Shown here one piece after another: positions 20,459-30,122 of a DNA stretch of 64,000 nucleotides. The stretch's first letter is position 1; the number at the start of each line of letters is the position of its first letter. Position numbers and translations under genes: made by a program. Source of the DNA: Acrasis kona (lineage: Eukaryota > Heterolobosea > Eutetramitea > Acrasida > Acrasidae); contig JAOPGA020000605.1 in assembly GCA_026419775.2 (NCBI GenBank), positions 1-64,000 of the forward strand. The letters are read 5' to 3'. A model generated the notes under the pieces. That model saw only the letters and a program-made list of their open reading frames with translations, was not told the DNA's origin and did no database searches.

Positions 20459-23400
20459 TTATTTTATTATATTGTTCCTCACAAGTTCTTCCATCTTCTT
20501 TAAATATTTTTCGTCTATTCTACAGCCTCTCAGATCGAGTTCCCTTATATTTTGATTCTTCTTTATCATTTTAACCAAATGAATAGCACCCGACAGAGTG
20601 ATTTCATTATTACTCAAAATTAAACTAGTAATATTGGGATGCCTCTGTATCACATCTGCTAATCGCGCAGCACACTTGTTGTTGATTCCGTTGTGACGCA
20701 GGTTGAGTCTGTTACAATTCACGAATTCCAACAATTCCAACATGCACTCAACACCACCTCCTCCCAAATAATTATCGCTCAAATCTACAGTTCTACCGAC
20801 ACAAAATTGGTCACTTTTAATTTGATCCAAAATTTTAGAATTTGGACTACAACGTCTTCTATCACAAGTGCTTAGGTATAACTTCTCCAAATCAGTCGCA
20901 CTCAAATAAGGCTCATCTCTAACCACAATAGACTCTGAATGTGGGTCGAGGGCACTAAACATGAATGCATCGTTTCTACTCTCAGAGTCATCGACTATTA
21001 ATACGCTCTCGCTATGCGCTTCATAGTCCACGCTCTCATCGATCCACGCAGGTCTTATATTCGGAGCAACAACCAAAGATTCTTTCGAATTCGTTTTTGA
21101 TTGATTTTTCGATGCATCATTTTTAATCACATGATGATGATCATTTTTGATCGTCAACGATGATTGTTCTTGAACCGAAGATTTGAAGTGATTTTGATTT
21201 GATTTTGAAGATTCGAGTGGAAGTAGTCGAGGTGACTTTTTTATAATCTTGTCCTCGTGTACAATGTTGGATGCCAAGTTTTTATGAGTTGGATATAACT
21301 CTGATTTGGGTGAAATGGGAGTTAGGAATTCATCGTCAATTACGTACGATTCGTTCATCGATACGTCAATGGGAAGAGGTGCAAGTTTCGTGTTCCTGGG
21401 CGAGGCCGCGATTGATCTTTGTATCATTGCCTCCTTGTTATTGGTGTGTTTGTTTACGTTCCTGGGGGAAGATGTAGTTGATGGAGATTTTTCTAATGAT
21501 GAAGAATGTGAAATGCCATTAGGTTGGGGCTTTTTCGTGGTTGTTTTTTTTGTGGTTTTCGCTTGTTTTGTAGTGCTCTCCGTTGGTTCTTTTTCGTTTT
21601 TGGTCGTTTGTTGAATTTGAGGTTTTGCATTGGCAAGGTCGCCTTGTGATTTGGACTTTAATGTGTCGGCTGTTTGATTGGATGGCGATTCATTTTGATA
21701 ATTTTTATCCTTGTTAATGTGGCCGGATGTGGACGTCTCTTCGTTCATGTTGTCTGTTGTGATGTTGTTTTTGGGTGATGTGTGAATTTCGATTGAAGTG
21801 ACGTGAGTGGTTTGTGTTGTAATGTTCGGTTGTTCCACCTCCTTTTCGGTTTCATGTAGTTCAGTCAATATTTGATTTGTTTGTTTTTGATTGGTCTCAT
21901 CATGTAGTTTGTTGTTGGTCGAAGGTTTGATTAGGGGTTCTAATTTTATTTTAGAATTGTTGAATGAGTGATTGGTTGGTGAAGGTTCTTTTATGTTATT
22001 TGATGATGCTTCGGTAAAGTTTGTTTTGTTCTCAATTAGTTCCTTCTGTGTAGGTTCTAATACTTTGTCTATTTTTTCTACTTTTTTGTTGGTTGATTCA
22101 TCGGCGATTTGAGTATTATTGGAAGTCTGAAGTTGTTCCTCTACCGCAACTTTATTTGACTGCTCCAAAGTATCATGAGCAACGGCAATGTCGTTCTTGT
22201 CAATGTCGTCGATAGTAATTTGATCATCTGTTTGAGGTACTTCGGTGATAGTTTGATGTTCTTCAATTACTTTGTCTTCTTGTTTGGGTGCATCAAAAAC
22301 GACAGCGGTTGAATCTTTGGGTGTGTCGTCTTTTACAATGTTATCTGCAACTTGTGGTAGGGTTGAGACTTTATCCAAGTTCTCGTTCTTTTCTACTTGC
22401 ACTTCTGAAATCAAAGTATCTGGTTTAACGGAGTTCTGTATTGTTTGAGCAACATCGATTACGCTGCGATTGACATCGTGACCTTGTTTTTGCTGAGAAA
22501 TTATAGTATCATCAATATTTGAATTGGTGGGTACCAGATTGTCTACATGAACCTCCTGAGTTGTGTGTGTTGCTTCTAATTTTTGTGGAGCTTTGTCAAC
22601 TTCAGTGTGGGGCTCAGTTACTTTATTCATCATCTTCGAATCGTCTTCATTACTCGTAGAAATGATTTGAGTAGTGGCCGAGGTTTTTAAAGTTTCTTGG
22701 GCTACTAACTTCAGATCTTGATTTTCCGGGGTAGCTTGCTCATTAACAACTTCTGCTTTATTCTTCAAGTTTGCAACTTCCTCCTGCTTTTGATCTTTCT
22801 CATCAGTACTAACTAACGTTTCTTCTGTCGCTATTTATCTTGTCTGTCTTATCAACTCTAGGACTTCCAGGTGATGTACTAAAAGATTTGTTAAGCATTC
22901 TCCTAGGAGAGAAGCTATCTACATCCTTCGGCGTAGTTCTACTTCCAGTTCTTGGGCTCGATATACTTGATCGTTTTAGCTGAGAAAGCTCGTTTGGGCA
23001 TCTCCACCAAATTTCCAAACTCGTCGACGACAGATTTTCTTCTGCCTTCTTTTGGCGATAAAAGTTTCATCTCATAAGTTGAATCATCCATGTTAATTTG
23101 TAGAGGCTCTAAACCAGCTGCAAATTGCGTGGGTCCACTGCTCGACTCGGCACTTTTGTTCACAGTTGCGAGGCTTGTTAACTCATCGACCTTGCTACTC
23201 AGCTCTCTATAACTAATAGCACCGCTAGGACTGGAATCTGGCGGAGTTGTAATGGACTGTGGGATGTCTTTGCCATTGGTTTCTTCTTTTGATAATTCAA
23301 GCTCGGTTTTGACCTTTTTTTCTTCGGGTACAGAATCCTTCTTTACCTCCTGTTTTCTAGGGGTTTCGTTGTCCACAAAATCTTCTTCGAAATTGAAGTC

Positions 23401-23706
23401 GTCGTTTAAATTCGGTGATTGCGCACTTGGTGAACCGTTATAACTAGAGCCATTGTATGTATAGTCATCCTCAACATAAACTGATTCTTCGAAATAATTT
23501 AGTTCTCCAGGTGATGGAAGGCTGACACTATATCGTTTTCCTGGTGTATTTGCTGAAGGTATTTTACTAACACCTTCTTTTAATTCCAACTGAATTCTTG
23601 GTGCTGTTAAATCTAATTTTAGTTCTATAGGTTGGTTTTTGGTATCGTTTGGGTCATAATCCTCAAAATCCTCTTCGAAGTTTAGGTCTTCATCACTCTT
23701 AGACAT
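20459..23706 (-). CDS. Large acidic low-complexity protein with C-terminal RI-type leucine-rich repeats
   Basis: Starts at ATG 23706 (MSKSDEDLNFEEDFEDYDPND). The long N-terminal part is disordered and acidic (repeated FNFEEDF-like patches, many Ser-Pro). A middle region is rich in T/Q/E/K/N. The last ~150 residues hold ribonuclease-inhibitor-type LRRs (TVDLSDNYLGGGGVECML, LNLRHNGINNKCAARLADVI, SLILSNNEITLSGAIHLVKM, IRELDLRGCRIDEKYLKKM). Two frame changes, near 22985-23020 and 22825-22865, need short introns. For the first, an excellent acceptor (GCTTTCTCAG) exists but the nearest in-frame donor gives only 28 nt; for the second, donor and acceptor are weak. Boundaries are uncertain. Probably a scaffold; function unknown. 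Confidence 0.65.
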
Positions 23707-23974
23707 TCGCCTTTGGTTTACCAAAACTGTAATTGTAAACGCGCAATTTCAAACAAAAGTGCCCGAACACTGATTGCGTTTGTCGTCACGATATAGATAC
23801 AACTCAGACCATGCACAACAAAACGAAGCACGATTGATTAAAAACCACAAAAGCAACAAATTTTTATTATCAATATTATCCACATAGTTATCTATTTTCA
23901 ATTTGAATCAAATTCCAGACTAATGGTAGAAGACACCAAAAATTTTTTTAAAATGAGTCGCGCTCGTTTCAAAT

Positions 23975-26110
23975 TTATTTAGTTTGTGTTGAGGATAATT
24001 CGGAGCAAGAACTAGTATATCTAAACCATTGGTCGGACATAATGACCAACCTCACAAAATCTTCTAAATCATCAAACAACCCAACCTGAGCATAACCATC
24101 ACGAATTTTCGCTACATGACTATTCATAACATCGCCCGATAAATTAAGTTGGTATTTCGAACTTTCCTTCAAAAACAAATCAGTAATTTCTAGCTGCTTC
24201 TCGATGCGATCTGCAGCCTTTACCAAGGTTTTGTACTCCTTGACAGCACATAAAAACAACACCATTTCGGCGTTCATTTCAGAATTACAATATTCTATAA
24301 ACTTTTGACGTTGTTGTGGATTATTCCACATCTGGTCAAACTCTGATTCCTGTTGGTACACTTTTAGTTTCTTCATCATTTCAATTTGGTCAGAAGTACT
24401 ACGAGCCACGATAACATAAGCATCTACTGTTTCTTCATTAAGGCTAATCGCTGTCTGCGTAACGGACAGGCTAACGGGAATCTTTTTTCCGAACTGGTCA
24501 ACCATGTTGCAATTCTTCTCCTTTCTAGATTTACTCAATTCAATCAAGACATTCATTTCAAGAGGTAAAATTTGACTAATATTTATCACGCCTTCTACTT
24601 GTTTGGATGAAGTATATTGAAATAAGGACAAGAAGAATTCGTTGACTAAATTAATGGATCCATCGGACAGAATAACTATAATCAAGTCTTTACTAGAGTT
24701 CATAATGGCTTTCGCCCTCATTTCCTCCATCATTGTTCTATCAAGTACACTTTTTATTTTTGTAGTTGCATTGTCCAATGACTCCAACATGTAGTCGACA
24801 CATTTCATAACAGCACCAATTTCATCATTATTGGTCTTGTACAAGGAGCAAATCCTCTCCGAAAGTAATTTCTCTTGTGTAACCCTGCGTAAAAACTTTG
24901 CAAGTCGCATCAGCGGAAATAGTACTTTCCATTCCATAAAAACCATTACAACAATGGAGGCAAAGATTGTAGTTGCGGTCAATACACATGTGCTGATTAC
25001 TATACCGTTCACACCAAGAACTTGAGTAACGGATCGATCAATATCGGCTCTTACAATAACACTTTTATTACCAAAAAAATTACCCAATAAACCATAACTT
25101 GCATATCTAGACCCAGAGTAGCCCTCTTGCTGCCAACATCTACGACCATTTTGATCGTTCGAATTATCCAACGGTTCCAACAAGAAGGCTTTATTATTGG
25201 TCCAACTACTATAAGAGGTTACATTTATTTTTATCGGATCAACATTGGATAAGAAACGCTCAAAAGAGTTATAAATTTTATTGTCCTGTGCATTAAGTAA
25301 TGTCAAGCACAATTGAACGCGTGATGCCATATCGTAGATATAATTGGTTGTGACGGTCTTACCAAACACCATCATTCCTATACTTGTTGTTTGGTTGGTG
25401 GGTGTGATGGCCGAAAACAACAGCATAACTAAAGTATTTTTCTGCCATAAAAAACCAGCGGATGAGTAGTATGGGTCCGTGAATGCTTTTGTGGAAGGAT
25501 TATTGAGAGTGTCGATTGTAATCATATCGGTGGGTATCACCGCATCTGGTAGTGCAGTAGATAGAATCAATGATCCGTTGATGCCGTATATCAACACAAA
25601 GTCAATTGCGGTTTGTTGCAAATAAATTTGTGGCAATTGTGCTGTAACGTATTCATTTCCAATGGACTGTGCATTTGGGTCTCCGTTGTTGTAGGCATTA
25701 ACCGCATTAAATGTTATATCCCAAATGGCATAGCCTTGTAATATACCTTGTTTATTGAATAATTCACTGTATAACGCACTGAAAACCCTTTGTAGCGCGT
25801 CTGTCGCGTTGTTCAGTTCTGCTTTTTGGAATGAACTATAAAACACACCGACTATAATCCCAACAAATATGAAAATTAATGCAAGGAAGGTTACTACTAA
25901 AACTAACATCATCTTTATGCGTAGACTGTATATTATTGACTTCGCCTTTAGTTGAGGGCTGGCCACGATAGCTGTTGTTTCATTATCTAGTGGGGAAACT
26001 GGAGTAAGTAACGATCGATTTGTTGAGCCGCCTCTTCGATGTGAAGATTGTGTGTCTGTTGGTGATTGTGCATTGTCTGCCGTATCAAGAGATGCAAGGG
26101 TTGTCATCAT
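23975..26110 (-). CDS. Membrane receptor: CHASE4-like sensor, HAMP, PAS-like and RGS domains
   Basis: Single exon, 711 aa from ATG 26110 (the frame is open upstream, but only from GTG). Order: a short cytoplasmic N-terminus; TM1 (MMLVLVVTFLALIFIFVGIIVGVF); an extracellular ~270-residue domain with CHASE4-type features (LYSELFNKQGILQGYAIWDITFNAVNAY); TM2 (IVISTCVLTATTIFASIVVMVF); HAMP-like linker (PLMRLAKFLRRVTQEKL...NDEIGAVMKCVDYML); PAS-like domain (MNSSKDLIIVILSDGSINLVNEFFLSLFQY); C-terminal RGS (FDQMWNNPQQRQKFIEYCNSEMNAEMVLFLCAVKEYK...). RGS domains speed GTP hydrolysis by G-alpha, so this looks like a ligand-sensing G-protein regulator using a sensor normally found on histidine kinases and cyclases. 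Confidence 0.85.
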   Translation of the reverse strand: MMTTLASLDTADNAQSPTDTQSSHRRGGSTNRSLLTPVSPLDNETTAIVASPQLKAKSIIYSLRIKMMLVLVVTFLALIFIFVGIIVGVFYSSFQKAELNNATDALQRVFSALYSELFNKQGILQGYAIWDITFNAVNAYNNGDPNAQSIGNEYVTAQLPQIYLQQTAIDFVLIYGINGSLILSTALPDAVIPTDMITIDTLNNPSTKAFTDPYYSSAGFLWQKNTLVMLLFSAITPTNQTTSIGMMVFGKTVTTNYIYDMASRVQLCLTLLNAQDNKIYNSFERFLSNVDPIKINVTSYSSWTNNKAFLLEPLDNSNDQNGRRCWQQEGYSGSRYASYGLLGNFFGNKSVIVRADIDRSVTQVLGVNGIVISTCVLTATTIFASIVVMVFMEWKVLFPLMRLAKFLRRVTQEKLLSERICSLYKTNNDEIGAVMKCVDYMLESLDNATTKIKSVLDRTMMEEMRAKAIMNSSKDLIIVILSDGSINLVNEFFLSLFQYTSSKQVEGVINISQILPLEMNVLIELSKSRKEKNCNMVDQFGKKIPVSLSVTQTAISLNEETVDAYVIVARSTSDQIEMMKKLKVYQQESEFDQMWNNPQQRQKFIEYCNSEMNAEMVLFLCAVKEYKTLVKAADRIEKQLEITDLFLKESSKYQLNLSGDVMNSHVAKIRDGYAQVGLFDDLEDFVRLVIMSDQWFRYTSSCSELSSTQTK

Positions 26111-26339
26111 GTTAAAAAGTTTTGATGTTCCATGTGATTGTTGACATGGCGAGGTATTATAAAAGGGCTTTTTGGGAATTGTTTGACAATATATCACGGT
26201 CTTACAATAATACCATAATTCTATCAGATAGTATTACTAGTAATTATATTTACTTATAAACAACAATTACGAATAGGATCATCACTGCAATAATATCAGT
26301 TCTCACAACAAAAAAAATCGAAAAAGCCAAAAATTGCGG

Positions 26340-26375
26340 CTAGTGTAGTACAGATCCTGTACAGTGCTACACTAG
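26340..26375. repeat. Nested inverted repeat (36 bp)
   Basis: Outer arms CTAGTGTAG / CTACACTAG (9 bp, perfect) enclose TACAG-ATC-CTGTA (5-bp arms). It could form a cruciform or RNA hairpin, or be a symmetric protein-binding site between the divergent genes. Confidence 0.75.
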
Positions 26376-26405
26376 TCTTTTGTGATTTCATCTTATTTTT
26401 GCAGC

Positions 26406-26503
26406 AAACTTGGATGGTTGGTTCTCTTCAAGTAATGCAAATGGAGGGTAATATTGTAAATCCCACTCAACCATTAAAGGGCAGGAACCAACCATCCAAG
26501 TTT
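26406..26503. repeat. 19-bp perfect inverted repeat with 60-bp spacer
   Basis: Left arm AAACTTGGATGGTTGGTTC (26406-26424) and its exact complement at 26485-26503. It lies in the presumed 5' UTR of the gene that starts at 26533. It could be a long hairpin in the transcript or the ends of a tiny element. Confidence 0.8.
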
Positions 26504-26532
26504 TTCAGGGGAAGACAAGAGGAAATAAGCCG

Positions 26533-28121
26533 ATGGGAATCAGTTCTAGTTTGTATGATCACGAAATTGAATACGAACACGATCGTGTTGAATATGATCC
26601 CATTGAATTAAAAAAATTTTTGATGAGTCGCAAAGAAAAATACTGTACAGGTAAGTACTGAATTTGCAAAACTTTAACATAATTAAAGTTAACTACGACA
26701 AGTTCAAGAGAAAATCTATTCTTCAAATGAGCAGGGATGATATCATTAAACAAGGTATTGATATAGAAGACGCAAATGAGATTTACAGAATCCTTCAAAA
26801 CACTGAACAATTCGAAAAGGGACGTGAAGGCAGAGAAAAAATCAGCAGGGCTTTGGGTTATTTGCGTGTGCGAAGAAGAGAGTACGTGTTAAATTTTATG
26901 AATAAACGTTTTGAGTTTCGAGTCGACCGTCAAATCCAAACAATTAATTCCAAACTTGGGAGTTTCAAGCAATGGAACTCATTAAGCGACGACTGCAAAA
27001 TGCAGTATGTCATGAATCTGACAAATCCTGAAAGTATGTTATCATCTTATCTTAACATTGACCACAATACATTTGACGAAATGCGTGAACAACATCTCTG
27101 CATATTTCCCTTTGACACCATTTATAATGACCTCAATATGTTAAGTAACAACCGTAATCAAATAAAAAACATACATAGTTATCTTGAGTATAACACAAAA
27201 GATGGTATTTATTCAAAATTTGCCAAAATAAGAGTATTGTTGTTTGAAGAATCTGAAACCTCGCTCTGCGATGTTTTATCTCCCATCTGTAATATGATGA
27301 AGTTGGGAACCAGGTCGAATAAACTTACATCTGCAATTGTAATAGGTCCGTTTCTTATTCAATGGAACGAACATGGTGTGATTGCTCCAAAAATTATAAC
27401 TGGTGTTGGTGTTGCGTGCCTTCATAATACTGATCTCATGACCTATCGCGTAAATATTACGCTGTCCGAGGCATCTAATGCTATCGCACATGTACTCACT
27501 GAATGGAACAGAAGAACCCTTCCTGACTGTTCATACTCTGAAAAGCTGGTAGGAAACATGAATTCATTTGTTGAGATTATTACTCATGATGGTGGCGATG
27601 ACATGTTTAGCTGCTGTGAGCTACAACACAAATTGAAACAAAAAATGAGTAAAAATTCTGTACACGACGGTGCCAAGATGAATTCACAAATGTTGGTGGA
27701 GGACATTCTCGCCGCAATGAACATTAATCCCAATCCAGGCGAATCATTGCGCCACTTTTTTAACGAGCTCTACTTTAATGACCATTCATTACCAGTGTAT
27801 TACCCAAAACCTAATATTGTTAATCATTTGAATACTCAAACACAAATAATCTTTAGAACACACCAACAGGTGTATGATCTAATAGATGAAGTTTTTACAA
27901 AACTACCCGGTCACTACGATCTTAACTCAGAGGAGCTCAAACTACTCCTCCTTTTTGATTTATCATTTTGGGCTTCTTTACCAAAGCAAGGACAAAGCAA
28001 GCGAGGTAGATTTGAACTGCATGAAAATCCTTTTCATCTTAGATCGATTTTTGATTGCCCTTTTTTTCAAAAGTATAATCACAGATGGAACCGAACTCCA
28101 GTTATCCCACCCTCGCAATGA
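26533..28121 (+). CDS. Orphan 516-aa protein, predicted N-myristoylated
   Basis: Two exons with an intron at 26651-26688 (38 nt); ATG 26533 gives MGISSSLYDHE, where Gly2 and Ser6 fit the N-myristoylation consensus. The remainder has a helical N-terminal region (RDDIIKQGIDIEDANEIYRIL, YLRVRRREYVLNFMNKRFEF). A middle domain follows, with alternating beta-like strands (IRVLLFEESETSLCDVLSPI, AIVIGPFLIQWNEHGVIAPKIITGVGVACLH). The region ITLSEASNAIAHVLTEWNRRTL through LVGNMNSFV has the look of an NlpC/LRAT-like papain fold, but catalytic residues cannot be assigned with confidence. No named family is recognised. A hairpin (CCTCGC/GCGAGG) overlaps the stop codon. Confidence 0.65.
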
Positions 28122-28435
28122 ACGCGAGGTAAAGAAGTTTGTTGAGGGATTAGTAATGTACATACATAAAAAAAACAACAATTCATCAAAGCAAAATAAA
28201 CTTTTTATTTTCTCACATGTTCGACCTCCTTCAAAACAAACAATGTATCAAATGGCCTCATTTCCCAAAAGATGTCAATTGTGTGTCTCTAATTGTTACA
28301 TTTTGGTAATTCTTCCAACCCTTTTTCTACTCCGTCCGGTTTCTGTTGCCTTTCTCTTGATGATATGCCAAATTCTTTGTAGGTAACGCATGCTTAGCGG
28401 TACATCATTAGTTTCAGAATTGTAACTTTTGTAAT
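28122..28435. other. Intergenic region, 314 bp
   Basis: Holds the 3' UTR of the upstream gene with an AATAAA near 28195, and the promoter of the LRR gene. One alternative frame stays open from the upstream gene across the AATAAA, but it has no start and is judged non-coding. Confidence 0.4.
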
Positions 28436-29863
28436 ATGACAAAAAGGTTATTGGACTGTGATACCGAAATCTCAAACAAGAAGCAGCCACGACTGACATT
28501 AGAACACGATGACCTCCCACTAGATATCATACTAGAAATACTTTCGTTTCATGAAATTAACGTAAACTTCATTAGAGAGGGAGGAGAAATACAAAGCATG
28601 TACGGAGTGTTCGGCTCAAACAATGACCGCGTGATTTTCCAATGCTTTAGAAATATTTATTTCAAGAACGAACGATCTCCTAATTCCGAGAGATTCTATA
28701 GCATCTTCAAATGGAATAAAATCTTGTCATTGAAGTCCCTTAATGTAGATTTTGGAGCCAGGACCAATCTATTCGAAATAAGCCTACTTTTCAGCAACAC
28801 TCTACAAAGTTTAGTTTTGCAAGGGTTGTACATTACCAAAAATGACTTTGATCATATTACTACTAAATGCATACACCTTGAGTACCTGATAATTGACATG
28901 CCACATCTAAAATGTAGTGTCGAGGGTATATCCAACCTCAAGAAATTAAAGTCGTTAGAATTAACTCTTTCCAGAATACCTAACCCAGAGCATTTTATTT
29001 GTTGTAAATATCTTACAGATTTATCTCTACCATCCACAGTGGTCGATGCTGGTTTTTTAAATGTAATTCTTCAATCAAAAAAAATTAAAAAACTTGAATT
29101 CAAAGGTCTCACTCCCAAGTGTTCGTTGAAAGATGTTGAACGCCATTTACTTGAAAATAAAGTTTTGAAAAGATTTAGAGTTTGGGGAAATTTGTTTAAA
29201 TCTGATAATGCGGTTGTTTTAAGTAAGTCTAACACTCTGAAGCATATTGTTTTGTCATGTAGGTCACAACAGTTGCGGATAATTGAACAATTGTTTGTGA
29301 TGACCCCACTATCTTCACACCTAACAAATCTTACTTTACAAATCCACCGTGCGATATCAATAGATATAGCACAGGTTATGAGTGAAAACTTGAAATCTCT
29401 CCGCACCCTAACAATCCTTGATGCAATTATACATCCGAAAAGTCTTGAAGTCCTCTCTAAAATGTCAAGTTTGAAGCGCTTGTTAATGTGTGGTGAGATT
29501 GATGACGCGTCTGTTCAAGTTATAATCAATAGCTTTAAAAGTTTGTCATCTCTTGCAATCCGCAATACCTCTCTCTCCAAAAGCAAGATCACAGACATCG
29601 GCATATCAAATATAACGAATCTAAACCAATTATATGAACTGAGTATTCAGGACACAATGATATCAGATACAGGAATTAAATGTATTTTGGAGAATGCATC
29701 TATACGACGATTAAATATCTTAAACACGTTGTTTACTGTCGAGGGATTATCAAAAGTATTAAAGGAAAACCATACAATTAAAGCGATTGTAGTTGGCCCT
29801 AGGGGAAAGAAAAAACTTGAAGACGTATTCCCACAAATTCAATTCATAGAATCAGAGATGTAA
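28436..29863 (+). CDS. F-box-like leucine-rich-repeat protein
   Basis: Single exon, 475 aa. The N-terminus has a short F-box-like helix (DLPLDIILEILSFHEINVNF), followed by irregular LRRs through the rest: SLVLQGLYITKNDFDHI, LEYLIIDMPHLKCSVEGISN, LKSLELTLSRIPNPEHF, KLEFKGLTPKCSLKDV, LKRLLMCGEIDDASVQVII and LYELSIQDTMISDTGIKCIL. F-box/LRR proteins select substrates for SCF ubiquitin ligases; here the F-box match is weak, so this role is tentative. Confidence 0.7.
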   Translation: MTKRLLDCDTEISNKKQPRLTLEHDDLPLDIILEILSFHEINVNFIREGGEIQSMYGVFGSNNDRVIFQCFRNIYFKNERSPNSERFYSIFKWNKILSLKSLNVDFGARTNLFEISLLFSNTLQSLVLQGLYITKNDFDHITTKCIHLEYLIIDMPHLKCSVEGISNLKKLKSLELTLSRIPNPEHFICCKYLTDLSLPSTVVDAGFLNVILQSKKIKKLEFKGLTPKCSLKDVERHLLENKVLKRFRVWGNLFKSDNAVVLSKSNTLKHIVLSCRSQQLRIIEQLFVMTPLSSHLTNLTLQIHRAISIDIAQVMSENLKSLRTLTILDAIIHPKSLEVLSKMSSLKRLLMCGEIDDASVQVIINSFKSLSSLAIRNTSLSKSKITDIGISNITNLNQLYELSIQDTMISDTGIKCILENASIRRLNILNTLFTVEGLSKVLKENHTIKAIVVGPRGKKKLEDVFPQIQFIESEM

Positions 29864-29918
29864 TCCCTTAAAATAAAAAGCTGGTAAATATTCCCACCTA
29901 ACATTATCATCAAAAGTA

Positions 29919-30000
29919 TGCCTCAAGCGTGGATCGAACACGCTACCTTACGATCTTCAGTCGTACGCTCTATTCTAAATCCCAGATGAGCTATTGAGGC
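29919..30000 (-). tRNA. tRNA-Phe (GAA) with enlarged D-loop
   Basis: Minus strand, 82 nt: acceptor GCCTCAA/TTGAGGC, D-stem GCTC/GAGC, anticodon stem TACGA/TCGTA with loop CTGAAGA (anticodon GAA), variable AGGTA, T-arm GCGTG-TTCGATC-CACGC. The D-loop is 17 nt (ATCTGGGATTTAGAATA) instead of 8-11. All stems are perfect and a TTTT follows downstream, so the gene looks functional. Confidence 0.85.
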
Positions 30001-30122
30001 CTACAAAATAATTTAGTATATTATTATTAGGATTAATAATGTATCTTATTTAGGAAAAGATTTTCTTTTACAAGCATTTATTTGGAAGTTATTGTCAAAC
30101 TTCATCATCGACAATAAAGCAA

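Larger units (their letters stand above)
26111..26532. other. Divergent intergenic region with two inverted repeats
   Basis: Separates the RGS receptor from the orphan gene at 26533. It contains a nested palindrome (26340-26375) and a 19-bp perfect inverted repeat (26406-26424 / 26485-26503), listed separately. No coding frame is convincing. Confidence 0.5.

Noticed and set aside
27886-28386. Plus-strand frame continuing past the stop of the orphan gene (EREVKKFVEGLVMYIHKK)
   Set aside because: It has no start, crosses an AATAAA near 28195 and overlaps the 3' part of the orphan gene in another frame; a late frameshift in the orphan gene cannot be excluded, but evidence is insufficient.
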